A DNA stretch of 64,000 bases from contig BLAL01000183.1 in the NCBI GenBank assembly GCA_015698045.1, forward strand, positions 372,001-436,000, given 5' to 3'. Each line of letters begins with the position of its first letter. Within the stretch, counting starts at the first letter, position 1. The translations under genes were made by a program, and so were the position numbers. This DNA comes from Rhizophagus clarus (taxonomy: Eukaryota > Glomeromycota > Glomeromycetes > Glomerales > Glomeraceae). Shown here piece by piece: positions 1 to 11,045 of the stretch. The notes beneath the pieces are model-generated. The model did not search any database. It saw only the letters and a program-made list of their open reading frames with translations, and had not been told where the DNA came from.

Positions 1-899
1 TTTTTTTGACATATATAACTTTATTTAAGTATAAAAAGATAATTTAATTATAATAAATATATATATAGTAATAGTAAATTAATTTTTTATATCATTGCGA
101 AAAAAAATATTAATAAATTAATAATATAAAATGATATATCAACTTCAGAATTTTTAATTTTAATTAATATTAATATACTATTGCTATTTTAAAAATAGTT
201 TTAAAATTTGGAATTTTTTATAAATATTATTATATTTAGATTTATAAAAATTAAAATATAAATTATTGCCAACCCTTATGAACAAACTTCTTAAAGTTAA
301 CAAGTTGATTTAAAATAAAAAAAATTACACTTTAAAATTAAAATGACTTAAATGATAAATAATTGAAAGTACAAAAGTTGGTCACATTCCACAAATATTA
401 ATCCAATCATTCTAAAGATTTCACTATAGGTAGTTTTGACCTCGCTGAACAATTTTACTTAAACATAAAAAGGTAATTTCATTTGTTCAAAATTCATTTT
501 ATATATGAGTAAAATTAGCAAACAAAAAATAAGAATATGAAAATATTATTATAAAATCATGATTTTTTTTATAAATATTAAATACAATATTGTGTTTATA
601 AAATTAAAATGTGTAAAATAATAGAAAAGAGTATCAGTCTAAAAAAATTTTTTGTAAAAAAATTTTTTTGATATATATGTGAAATTAAAATTTTCTCTAT
701 ATATATATATATATAAATCTTTGTTATACAAATAAGGGGTTCTGCTACGCAAATATAATTACTAAGCTGAAATAAAATAAGTTCAACTACGCATTTAAAT
801 ATCTAATTAACTAAAAATTTTATATTAAAATAAGCAAATAAAAGTCTTATATAGGGTTTTTTTTATATGATCATTAAGCAAACTCAAATCTAATATATT
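1..899. other. AT-rich non-coding stretch
   Basis: No gene is visible. The sequence is A/T homopolymer-rich with a short (AT)n run near 700-713. It borders the 3' remnant of the MULE transposase that begins near 900 on the minus strand; I found no convincing terminal inverted repeat of that transposon here. Confidence 0.6.
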
Positions 900-3177
900 T
901 ATATATTGTTCGGGTCCTCTTCCAGTTTTTCTTGTTATACCAGTTTATCCATAGATAACCCTACAACCTTGGAAGGTTATTATTATAACAAAATTAATAT
1001 GCTTCTTGTACATAGAGTTGGTAGATTTGATCAGAATTCAAAAAGGTATTTTTTGCTATTGGGATTAGTGGATGCATATTTGCGTGTCTTTTAACCATTT
1101 CTGTAATTTCATTAATTTTATCATCTGGACATAAGCTTCCAGTGCAGCTACTTGAAATTCATAATGGATTAATAAAATCAAACTGTTGATAAGTTTCAGT
1201 TGCCTTATTTTTTGTATAACCAGATACTTTTGATTTCTTATCTTTTAGGCGTCAGTTAATAGCATATTCCAAATGTCAATAACAGAGTTGTAGATTTGCT
1301 GTCCATGACCATGCTTCTTGTATAGCCGATATTTCTCCTGCATCCTTATCTATCAAAACAAATATAGGTAGCAATTTCTCATTCCGAAGTCTAATAAAGA
1401 ATTCACGCAAGGTTTGCACTCTAGTATTTATTTGATTCTTGAGATCGTTATATGCTTTTGCTGTACTATCACATGTTAAAAAATATAGGTAAGCTATTGG
1501 TATTCCATATCCTCCACAATTTGTGTTTATAGCAAAAAACTCAAAATATTCTTGGTTTGTTTTAAAAGTAGAATCTACAATAATTTCCTTTATATTGGTA
1601 ATTCCAATATGATTAATCAAAAGTGTTGTAAATCCAAGAGTCTTTATGAAATCATTCTCCAAATAGTAAATAATTTTGAAAAATTGTTGTCTTTCAAGGT
1701 ATTCTTTTGTTGATATGAGCTGATTTTTAAAATTAAACATATATGTGTGTTTACTAAAAATTGATGTCCAGTAATATACTTGTTCTTTAGTGTGTATTTG
1801 TACATCAATAAGTTTATGAAGTTGAAGGCGTTTATACACTTCTGAGTTATGTAAGTAAAATTCAATGTTGTCCTGTATCCATTGTTTAGCTGCTGCCAGA
1901 AATACAACTTTTCTATATTGTGGGTGCTCATGAGCTTGCTCATGACTACCTTGAACAAGAATATATTGCTGTTAAAGATCAATAGTAAGTATAACATTCT
2001 CCTTACAAGCATATTAATTTATAGGAGCACGAGCTTCACTTTTTCTCTTTACTGACAGATTCTCTGGTCTTTTCTACTTTCTGTCTTTTTGTTACGTACA
2101 TCCAAGGTATGCTGTAGCATTGCCTGTAGGTTTCTTTTTCCTTGTAATAAGGTGTATTTGACGCATCTTCCAGTAATAACCAGATCTGTATTTAAGTGAT
2201 AAAATAAGTACATTTACTAATTGTTGGAAATTTTTCTTGATTGTCTCAAGATCACATATATCAGGTTGGTATTCTGGAAAAATGCATTCAACAAGTCTTG
2301 AATCAAGCTCGATTTCAAATGCTAACTTTACTGGCTCATTCGATTCCTCTACTCTTTGAAACTGTTTAGAAATTATCTCTTGTACCTCACTTAAACTATA
2401 TAGAAGTCTATCAGCATTATCATTATATTCATTGATATTAACGTTGTCATGTTCTTCCTCAGTAATATTACAAAATTTGTGCTTTTTATATAAACTATCA
2501 CCTAATTCAAGATTCATATTTATTTTATTTGTTTAAGAAAGTATAGTACTAATATTCTGAACTGGTGTATTTAAATTAACTTCAAGTGGATTGAACTCTT
2601 TCCTACAGATCTGTGAACCAATTTTTTACGGAGGAAAAAATTTTTATTTTTACTATAAAGAAAGGATTTTTGCTATCCAAACCAGCTTCGAAAATAGCAT
2701 CAACGTCTTCTACGACCTAAGTTACCCCTACTTCTGTTTTAAAGAGCATACTTTCTGACCATTTTCATGATGTTATAGTAGATTTTATCTCAGGACTCAT
2801 CAAAAGAAATCCAGAGTCTCTCTTTAGCTCAATAATAACTACATACCCTTCAGCTATAGATGAGTTTCTTCACACTTATAAGAACCAAGCAGTTCCTATG
2901 GAAAAATTGTCATGAAATATTCGCAAAGACCTCTGTTTTCCTATTATAGCTCAATTTTTAGCTACTTTTCTTAATCTCTTTCTTTTGAATGACGAAACCC
3001 AGAAAATTTTTCTCATGGATTCTGAAATTGCTAAGCATTGGAGAAATACATAAGCAAACAATCTCCTAATATGAAAGATCTAGAGGATCCTACACACCAA
3101 TCAGATACATCAATTAATTTTAATGTTCTTGATACAAACTCGATAGAATCATTGGATAATGATTTAATCATTACACC

Positions 3178-4045
3178 TAGGGCTTTGATCAGTTTCGGTA
3201 ATTACTGAATCGTACTGATCAGTTTCAGTATCAGAGCAGTTTCAATTTTATGATTTATCAAACTGAAACTTTCAGTTTCAGTATCAGTTTTATGATTTAC
3301 TGAACTGATTTACTGATAATAAAAATGTTTTTTATAAGAAAAACAACTTTTTATTAAATAATGTGAATAATAATCTATTTAAAAAAATAACATTTCGCAA
3401 CGTTATTTTTGCGAAACTTGTAAAAAACGTTGTGAAACATTTTTTACACAGATAATTTATTATGAAAAATAACATTTTGTAATGTTATTTTTGCGAAATT
3501 TGCAAAAAATGTTGCGAAATGTTTTTTACATAAACAATTTGATAAAAAAAATAACATTTCGCAACATTATTTTCATAAGGCTTGCAAAAAATGTTGTGAA
3601 ACATTTTTTACATAAATGATTTAATATAAAAAATAATATTTTGCAACGTTATTTTTGCAGAATTTGTAAAAAACATTGCAAAACATTTTTTATATAAACA
3701 ATTTAATATGGAAAATAACGTTTTGCAACATTATTTTCCTTTTTATTTAAAAACGTTTTTATAAAATGATTTAATATAAAAAAACGTCTCGCAACATTTT
3801 TTTTGTTACTTTAATAAAAAATGTCGCAAAACATTTTTTATGGATGATTTAATAAGAAAAAATCATTTCGCAACTTTTTTTGCTAAACGTTGCAAAACAT
3901 TTTTTTACTAAAAAAATTTGGTAAATCAGTTCAGTTTTCAGTAATTACCAATCAGTTTCAGTAATCATTAATACTGATATCGATCAATTCAGTTCAGTAT
4001 CAGTTTTTGCAAAAATTGAATTGAACTGAACTAATCAGAGCCTTA
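3178..4045. mobile_element. Non-autonomous hAT element, relative of the 41.4-47.6 kb hAT
   Basis: 868 bp with imperfect terminal inverted repeats, TAGGGCTTTGATCAG at the left and the complement TAAGGCTCTGATTAG at the right. The flanks ATTACACC (3170-3177) and GTCACACC (4046-4053) are an eroded 8-bp target duplication (6 of 8 match). The interior is an array of short palindromic motifs of the type AACATTTCGCAACGTT, without coding capacity. Its ends and interior match the large hAT at 41378-47627, except that many CG dinucleotides there are CA or TG here, so this copy looks older. Confidence 0.8.
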
Positions 4046-4144
4046 GTCACACCCCCACATAATACCACACCCGTACCTGTCACGCTCTTAACCAAATCTC
4101 AGAAAAGAAGTGCTAAAAAGAAGGCCTGTAAGGAGAGATAAAAG

Positions 4145-5185
4145 TTGCAATTACAAACTCCTTCAGGACTGGATGAACAAGTAGTGCCCACTTTTAACAC
4201 TGAATTTTCTAAGTATATACCCTTTAAACCTTCTGGTTTTAGGACAGTTACTTTTAATCAAAGTTTACTTTCTCCTTCTTCCACACCCTATAAGCAGCAG
4301 TTGAAGCGAAATTCTAAACCACAATCAACGCCTATAGATAATGGAAAGAAGTTAAAACAGAAAGAGACAGACAAAAATTTGAAGAATGGCAATGTTATCA
4401 TTACTAGATATTGTCTCCAAGGAGAAGAACAAGCACAATTACTTGATCTTGTGATATATGATATTCTGGCCAAATGGAATAACTATACTCTGTTGGCCAA
4501 TTTAGGATGATGAGGTAAGGTCATATCAGTTAGCACAAGGGTGCACAAGAAGTACTTATCTGCAAGGGTTAGACTGATCCCTAACTACGAGTGCTTGAAA
4601 TGTTACAATGGAGGAGACTGGACTGTCAACTTGGAAGGAATTCCTGTTCGATGGTTTCCTGCTTTCTGGAACCTCTCAGAAAAGAAACAATACGAGAAAT
4701 TCCAAGCTGTTATATACAATATTCCAGAAGATATGACAGACACCTCCCTTTTTCCAAATGGACGCCCACATCAGTTTTTATTGGATAGTGGGATCAAATC
4801 ATTCAAAATTGTTAAAGAAGTTGATGGTTCAAGAAAACTGATAGGTTATTTCGATACTTGGGATAATGTTTCTGTGTGCATTAACAACTCTCAGTTTTGG
4901 AATAATGTTAGAATCTCTTGGTGCCATTATTCCACCCCCAACTTCAAGAATTTATATAAATCTGCTCGAATTGGCAATGCAGACAAGTCCTCAAGGACAC
5001 CTTATAGGTCTAACTCTTCTTTTTTAAGTTTTAGTACTAACAACCGCAAGAACGATCACAATAAAACTCCTAAATCTGGACATACTAACAAGAAGATTGA
5101 TCAATCAAGAAACGACCAGTCTAAGAAGCCGGATATAAAAAATTTAATCGTTGGGCTGAAGGCATTATTAGAACATTATGTTTAG
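4145..5185 (+). pseudogene. LINE ORF1-like protein, broken
   Basis: One frame runs from 4145 to 5185, broken by two adjacent TGA codons at 4508-4513. The first segment (121 residues) ends in LDLVIYDILAKWNNYTLLANLG; the second (214 residues) begins with VHKKYLSARVRLIP and includes IPVRWFPAFWNLSEKKQYEK, IPEDMT, RPHQFLLDSG and a Lys/Asn/Ser-rich tail (residues about 150-205 of the second part). This arrangement, an RRM-like or ORF1-type RNA-binding region followed by a basic tail, resembles ORF1 products of LINE elements I associate with Rhizophagus-type genomes. In that family the position of the stops normally holds Trp. No zinc knuckle is present. The assignment to ORF1 rests on remembered family pattern plus the poly(A)/target-duplication context. 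Confidence 0.6.
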
Positions 5186-5699
5186 TTTAGTTGGGAGGAA
5201 TAGATAGAAAATTCCGCACTAACTTCTTGCCATGCTTAGCATTTGCTTTACGTGATGTTATTTTGTTTTATTAGATTGTAGAAATTTTCTCTTTCTTTTT
5301 TATTTTTTTTTATACCTTGAATAATTCTATAACTAGACTTCCTATTAAATTAAAGAGAATAGGCTAGGGATATAGTAGTCATGAGATGTATCTATGCCTC
5401 TAGTGTGGGGAGTGGGTAGGCTTTATAAAAATTGATTATTTGTTTTGTTTTTCTATCTTTTTCAATAAATAAAGCACTTCTTTTGACTCAAAAAAAAAAA
5501 AAAAAAAAAAATTAACTTCAAGTGTTGTTTTTTTTCTGGAGATTGAATCTATTTCTTTTTGCATATTCTTACATCTTTCATAACATTTGTTGCAAGTTGA
5601 GTGCTCGTATTGTGGATTATTGCCATGAGAATGGCAGAAATCTGCTTTTTTTTTGGTGCATGAACAGTGGGTGCACATTTTTTTATCATTATTGAAAGT

Positions 5700-6570
5700 T
5701 GGACTTGAGATTTCTATTAAGATACGAATGTTTTATAAAATATTTAATATCAATTATATTTAATTTTCATGTTATTAAAAATAAATTAATACCTTTCAAA
5801 TTTTCTTTATTCATTTTCATGTAAAAATACTCAAAAAATAAACTATTCGCGTTATTTAAACGCGTAAAAATGCAAAAAAAAAATATGCAAAAATATGCTT
5901 ATAACACATTAATTTTATTTGTTTATTTTTTACATAAGCAAAGTATCGTGTTTATATACATATAAATATAATGTTATTGGACTTCAATTTTTATTTTTTA
6001 AATAATCAGCTCGCCGATCAGGGGTAGGTCGGATCAGATCGATATCACGTGACACCCACTTTTTTTCTCCATGGCTAGTATAGACGTATGACGTATCACA
6101 GTATCACGGGAATAAGTAATGACGCTATTCTCAAAATTCTTACTTAAAAAGGGCCCTAGATAGCATTAAATTCTTTTATTGTTAAATTAAGGAGAGGCGG
6201 TTGATCAGATTTTTGTGATGCGATCATATTAACGTTCCCCCCAAAAAAATCAAACGAAATTCTAACGTATATATTTCGCAAAGTAATAGATGCAAGTTAC
6301 AGGAAACCATCGATTCAGAACTTGATAAAAAAATGCGCAGTGCATTTTAGTATATGCATCATACTCCTTGTTAAAGTTTTTTTTCATTATAATTTTGAGC
6401 GACAGATTTTTCGGGATGAGATCAAGTTAACGTTATTCTCCTTTCCAAAATCGATTAGACTACAAATCATAAAAAGGTGTGGTTAGTGAATTCTTTTATC
6501 TGCTTTGTACAATAAAATATAGATATATTACGTCCATTTTTCTTTTACTTTTTTTACTCGTTTTTCTGGA
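5700..6570. other. Intergenic, with a diverged direct duplication
   Basis: No gene seen. Two related stretches near 6203-6262 and 6402-6460 share CAGATTTTT, a GATCA(A/T)(A/G)TTAACGTT block and a CCAAAA(A)TC block, so they look like an old duplication. The stretch 6010-6130 is less AT-rich, with GATCAGATCGATATCACGTGA near 6032, and may be regulatory or a repeat remnant. Confidence 0.4.
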
Positions 6571-6574
6571 AAAG

Positions 6575-6930
6575 CCAAACGTCCACCGCCAATTCGGTCG
6601 CACATGGAACGTTTGGAGGAAGTGAACACAGTTTGCCACCGCCACTTGGTCTGTACATGACAAACTGGCCTTTTTTATAAATCTATTCACCGCCACTTGG
6701 TCTGTACATGAATAGATCTGAGCAAAGTTCACGTTCCCAGAGGTTCGCCGCCACTTGGCCGCACGAAAGTCTGTCATTTTCCCTTCAGTTTGTCACCGCC
6801 ACTTGGTCTGTACATGACAAACTGGCCTTTTTTATAAATCTATTCACCGCCACTTGGTCTGTACATGAATAGATCTGGGCAAATTTCACGTTCCCAGAGG
6901 TTCGCTACACGAAGTCTGTCAAACTTCTAT
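6575..6930. repeat. Cluster of hairpins with a constant loop and variable arms
   Basis: Five good copies of a core that starts CA and ends TG lie at 6584-6606, 6637-6659, 6688-6710, 6794-6816 and 6845-6867. The loop is CCGCCACTTGGTCTGTACA (the first copy differs at a few bases). Each core is bracketed by inverted arms that change between sites: CCAAACGT/ACGTTTGG (6575-6582, 6609-6616), CAGTTTGT/ACAAACTG (6786-6793, 6817-6824; one mismatch in the copy at 6629) and ATCTATT/AATAGAT. A shorter degenerate copy (TTCG arms) is near 6744-6765. The whole block is duplicated with a 157-bp period, the second copy ending in a degenerate remnant near 6901-6912. It lies 200 bp upstream of the next gene's start codon. 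Function is unknown. Confidence 0.85.
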
Positions 6931-7125
6931 ATAACGATATGTCAGGACTTATAAAAAAACGTGTATCGGTATATAGTGGTGTTTGAAAAAAAAAATAAAT
7001 AAATCACGTGAGATCACCGACAATCATAAATCACGACTCACGAGGTTCAGCCTATCGCGCAAGCAACGCAAATTTCGCATTTTCACGTCATTTTTTTTAA
7101 TCAACGAAAGTTATACTTTTTCAAT

Positions 7126-9671
7126 ATGGAACTCGCAGAAGATTGCGTAGTAAATTCGGTTATGGCACACAGTTACTTCACTTCAGTTAAAGCCGGCTTA
7201 TGGAGTTTAAGGCATTACATCGATTGGATTTGTAAATATGAACGTGATTTGCCACTATGGGAGACGTGTTTGGCAGCCTTTTACAGCTCGCTATATTGGA
7301 TAGTTAAGCAGAGATCGATACCACAACCTATTCGTATTATTGCTAACCGGATTGCTGAAGATAAGGAGGTGAATGTCAATAACGAGACACTGCTTCGTTA
7401 CCTCACATCGCTTACAGAATCCCATATAATTCAGCTTCCTGAAACTAAAGGTACTTACGGAAGACCTTCGAATGATGTATGAACGAATATACAATGGAAA
7501 ATATAGCAAGTCCATTTATAAGGTTGGTTGATGCTTATCGAAAAGGTTTAGTTGATGTTGATTCATGATCCGAATGGCAAACTTATAGCGTCGTTTATCT
7601 TCAACAGACCATGGCGCACGTACAAAAAAAAAATAGTCCATGTGCAGAGAGAAGAGGAAATATTTGCTTCAGTCGCAGAAAAGCATTCTAAAAAACAAAA
7701 GGTAATTTACCGGTCTTTATTTTTGACCGATTAATATTATTTAAGAATGCTGAAATGTTCTATTCCTGTCCTGTGATCTAGAACGATGGTAATTTAAATA
7801 AAGGTAGTGATCCATCACTCTCATCAACTTCCATCGATGTTAGCAACAATCATGAACAAAACCAACGTCAAGCAGATTATTATGAATCAGCCTCCGATTT
7901 GTTTGAAGAGGATGATTGTGATTATTATAAAGTAGAAGAAGATAATTGCAACAAAGATAATATAAAGAGTAAAAAGGTAACGTTTTGTAAATTCCATTTT
8001 TTGATATTTAACAAATTAATATAAAGTCTTTCCTACCTACTATACATAGAAGTATTTGAGTCTGGATCAGCAGAACTAATTATTTGCATTTCAATGTTTA
8101 GAATGTTCGTGAAGAAAGTGACGGAATCGATGATGATTTCATCATAACTATTCAACCAAAGCGAAAAAAAAACGAATTGGAAAACAGTACTGTCCTTGAT
8201 GCAGTTCATGATATTTCCGAGAATTCCTCCAGTGATTACACTGACACTGAGCTACATAAAGTTGGACAGCCGTTAAAATCACCAGGATTCGAGTTTCAGG
8301 CGCCAGTGAGGAGATCAAAAAGGCGTAAAGTTAGCACGAAGAAAATTGAGTTACCATTAAGTTCAAAAACTTCTTCCAGCGACTCTGCAAGTTCCACGGA
8401 AAATATTGATGAACAAGTTGAAATCGATGATATTACAAAAATCGAAGAGCAACTAAAGAAGCAACCCCATACTGAGGTAAGTAAAGAGAGTTAACCTTTG
8501 ATCTCATCTGGCGCGTTATTAATGTTATTCATGTGCTTCAGTGGATTGTAAGAAACATTAACATAACACAAAAGTTCCGTCAATATCAATGGAGTGCAAT
8601 TGATAAAGCGAAGAAAGGGTTACTGAAGTGGGGCAATACGTATGAGATATTGTAAGTATTGTACAACCAAAATTCTAAGAGAAAGATTATATTCTCGTGT
8701 CCATATCCTTATGAATATTTTACGCTTGAAGAATGGGATTATATAACAAAAACTAATCCATATAGTATTGAGAAAAATACTATTCCATCATCCATTTCAG
8801 CAAGTCTATATGAAGCAGCGGAGGAATGCGTTTTCGGAAGAAGCATCTATATGAATGCAGAAAAATCATTTTTGAGTAAATGTGCCGGGAGAATTTTTAA
8901 TGATTTGTGAGTTGAATTAATAACATTTTGGCAAAAAATTAAAACATAGGAATAATTTTTTTTCACTTTTAGAAATAATGTTCCGGTAGAAGCGCCCAGT
9001 AAAATTTCTGAAGATCTCCATTGTTGTAATTATTTACACCCATTCATAAAGCCACTCTTCATGATACCAAAAGTGTATGAAGTAAGGCTTAATCGTTCAG
9101 CAGCTGGCTCTAGGAAACGGTCAGACTTTTCATGTGTTGTTGATAACATATCAATACTAAACTCTGAAATAAAACCACTTGGGTTCACCTCATTACAAAA
9201 GAAAAAAGATTTCGCGAAGGTGAATCTAAGAGCAAAGAAGTCCATCAACCAACAATTAAGTTTAAAAGGTGGTCCTAATAAGTCCGTAATTTTTACAAAT
9301 ATGGGTATGTATGACGAACTGTTTATTTTACATATATTAATATGTATTTATTGAACATATTTTTATGATTTAGGCGACGTGGTTGAGTCATTTCTTATGG
9401 AGCTCAATTATGACGGAATTTACTGTTCATGGCCTTTCTGTAAAAGTAAACTGATAATTGATAAGGCTTCAATGCCACTCATAGTATCTACATTCTGTCA
9501 TTTTGTAGAATTGGAGGTATACATTTTTTTTTTATGTCAATTTACATTTTTGTGATATAAAGATCATAACAAACTTTTTATTCACAGAGGCGAACAAACA
9601 AGCTGGCAGAAGATTTCAAAAGTCGAAAAGTTCCGTTTACCCCTCCAAATCAAATTAATCGTACATGGTGA
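7126..9671 (+). CDS. Unrecognised nine-exon protein with possible PD-(D/E)XK-like C-terminal domain
   Basis: Exons read in one consistent frame with GT-AG borders: 7126-7476, 7552-7701, 7782-7976, 8102-8476, 8542-8651, 8682-8906, 8973-9304, 9374-9516 and 9588-9671, giving about 654 residues. The N-terminal 117 residues are hydrophobic/aromatic and helical-looking. The middle (about 168-360) is acidic and Ser-rich with basic clusters (RRSKRRK), typical of a disordered nuclear linker. The last third is compact: RKRSDFSCVVDN then NSEIKPLG places D520 14 residues before E534-x-K536, the spacing seen in PD-(D/E)XK nucleases, followed by a Lys-rich helix and GDVVESFLMELNYDGIYCSWPF. The step from exon 5 to 6 is odd: the frame meets TAA at 8653, which only a 30-nt intron (8652-8681) avoids. 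Either that intron is real and very short, or this copy has a nonsense mutation. I recall similar C-termini in expanded uncharacterised families of mycorrhizal fungi, but cannot name a function. Confidence 0.7.
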
Positions 9672-10880
9672 TCCAAACTCCCTACAAATCTGTTCGTTGC
9701 TTAAATAATTGGGCTGTTGGTCTATATGTTATTGTTTGCGAAGGGAAACGCTTTTCTAAAAGAAAATGTTAATAGTTGATGTCTTTACGATTAATACTTA
9801 TATCTTTTGCTGTGCTGTTTGAGCTGCTTATAATAAAGAAAAAATTGATTATTATAACGTTAATATCATCTGCTATACGTTTAAAGGAAAGAACTATTTA
9901 AAAAGTGGTTCACCATGGTATACTCGTTATAAATCGTTATAAATCATTAAAAACACTAAATCGACAAAAATAATATAATCACTAAATTGTTAATACTGTA
10001 AATATGCCCGATGAAATGGTTAATATAATAAATTTATTATGATTGAAAAATTATATTACTATTTCTATTATATAAAATTAACTAACTTATTATATGTAAA
10101 TAAAATATTTAAATTATATCTAAACAGGATCTAAATTATACTTATATTTAATAATACTAAAAGCTTAATCTGTACAAATAAAAATGATATAAAATAATAA
10201 TCTTATTTTAATAAATAAAATAATAAGATGATAGTTTTTTTAAGCAAAAAAAAAAAAGTTTCTATAAGCGGGTTTTTTCTTACCTTTTTGTATAAGTACA
10301 TATCGGCTGATTTGAAAAATTGGTCCAATTAATATTTAAGCTTTTCATTATATAACTGGTGGGTTACTTTATTGTCATTAGTATATAGACTTTTCTGATC
10401 TAGTTTTTTTGAATTTACACGTTGAATTTGATAATTTTTATATATTATAATTACTTTATAGAAATACTATTTACTCTTTTACTTTTTTTTAATAATAAAA
10501 ATAGATTTTATTTTGAATTGAATTTGATGATAAATCTTTCTTTTTACTTTTTATTATTTTAGAATTTCTAGAAACTGATTTATTTAGTATTAACGTGTTT
10601 TCTGCCAACTGATATATATTAACTTTTTATTTTCTTATTCCTATATATATTTATTTTGGTTATATGGATTTCTGTTCTTGATTTTTAAATATATTGTATT
10701 TGTGATCTTTTATTCTTGATTTTTGATGTATTGTATATACTTTTAATCTTAATTATTGCATTCATAATTTTTAATGTATTGCATTCTTTAACCTTTGATT
10801 TTAATCCTTGATGCAATATTTGAAATTTGCCATTATAATAAAAGAAAATTTGTATAATCTCTCCATACTTGATACATTTA
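9672..10880. other. AT-rich intergenic DNA downstream of the nine-exon gene
   Basis: No open frame or RNA gene found. Near 9935-9950 there is a short direct repeat of CGTTATAAAT. Homopolymer A and T runs dominate. Confidence 0.6.
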
Positions 10881-11045
10881 CAGTCGACTCGCGATATATC
10901 GAATCACGTGACTTTTAACCAATCAAATACGATAGAAACTCTCGATATAACGAATCAGCCAATTAAATTCTTTAAAATTCTTCGTTATAGCCTTATAATG
11001 AATTGAGGTGTAAACCGGTGGGTTCATTATATCGAGAATCGACTG
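10881..11045. mobile_element. pogo/Tc1-like MITE, 165 bp
   Basis: Terminal inverted repeats start CAGTCGACTCGCGATATA at the left and, on the other strand, CAGTCGATTCTCGATATA at the right. TA flanks both ends (10879-10880 and 11046-11047), the target duplication of the Tc1/mariner/pogo group. The interior repeats the CTCGATATAACGAATC motif and has no coding capacity. The autonomous partner is not in the window. Confidence 0.8.

Larger units (their letters stand above)
2589..5510 (+). mobile_element. LINE-type retroposed copy with ORF1, 3' UTR and poly(A), but no reverse transcriptase
   Basis: A retroposed insertion inside the MULE. The 14-nt string ATTAACTTCAAGTG lies on both sides (2575-2588 and 5511-5524), extended by A residues to about 16 nt. 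A run of A from 5490 to about 5510 directly precedes the right copy, as expected of target-primed retroposition. The + strand holds a decayed 5' part (2600-3177), an ORF1-like coding region (4145-5185) and a 300-nt 3' untranslated part. There is no room for, and no sign of, an ORF2 reverse transcriptase, so it is an internally deleted or ORF1-only copy presumably mobilised in trans. A small hAT-type element (3178-4045) sits inside it. The 5' coding part has several stops. Confidence 0.8.
900..5678 (-). pseudogene. Decayed MULE (Mutator-like) transposase, split by a LINE insertion
   Basis: Minus-strand remnant of a Mutator-like transposase, the enzyme that cuts and moves MULE DNA transposons. 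It begins at 5678 with a Cys/His-rich segment (MCTHCSC, then CNKCYERC). It is interrupted by foreign DNA from 2589 to about 5508 and resumes at 2588 in the same frame. The MULE core is clear around 1560-1300: IIVDSTFKTN, then NCGGYGIPIAYLYF and VLIDKDAGEISAIQEAWSWTANLQLCY (residues split for brevity), which hold the expected acidic catalytic positions. The reading frame carries about ten in-frame stops. Several sit where the family normally has Trp (for example after LQLCY near 1276, after DFINPL near 1160, and after NNNLPRL near 960) or Arg/Gln, which fits C-to-T/G-to-A decay. The C-terminal SWIM-type region is not seen, so the copy is truncated near 900. Family recognition is firm; the exact ends are not. 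Confidence 0.85.

Noticed and set aside
6496-6777. Minus-strand open frame with repeated SCTDQVAV
   Set aside because: It is the translation of the hairpin repeat cluster; no start context, domain or composition typical of a gene.
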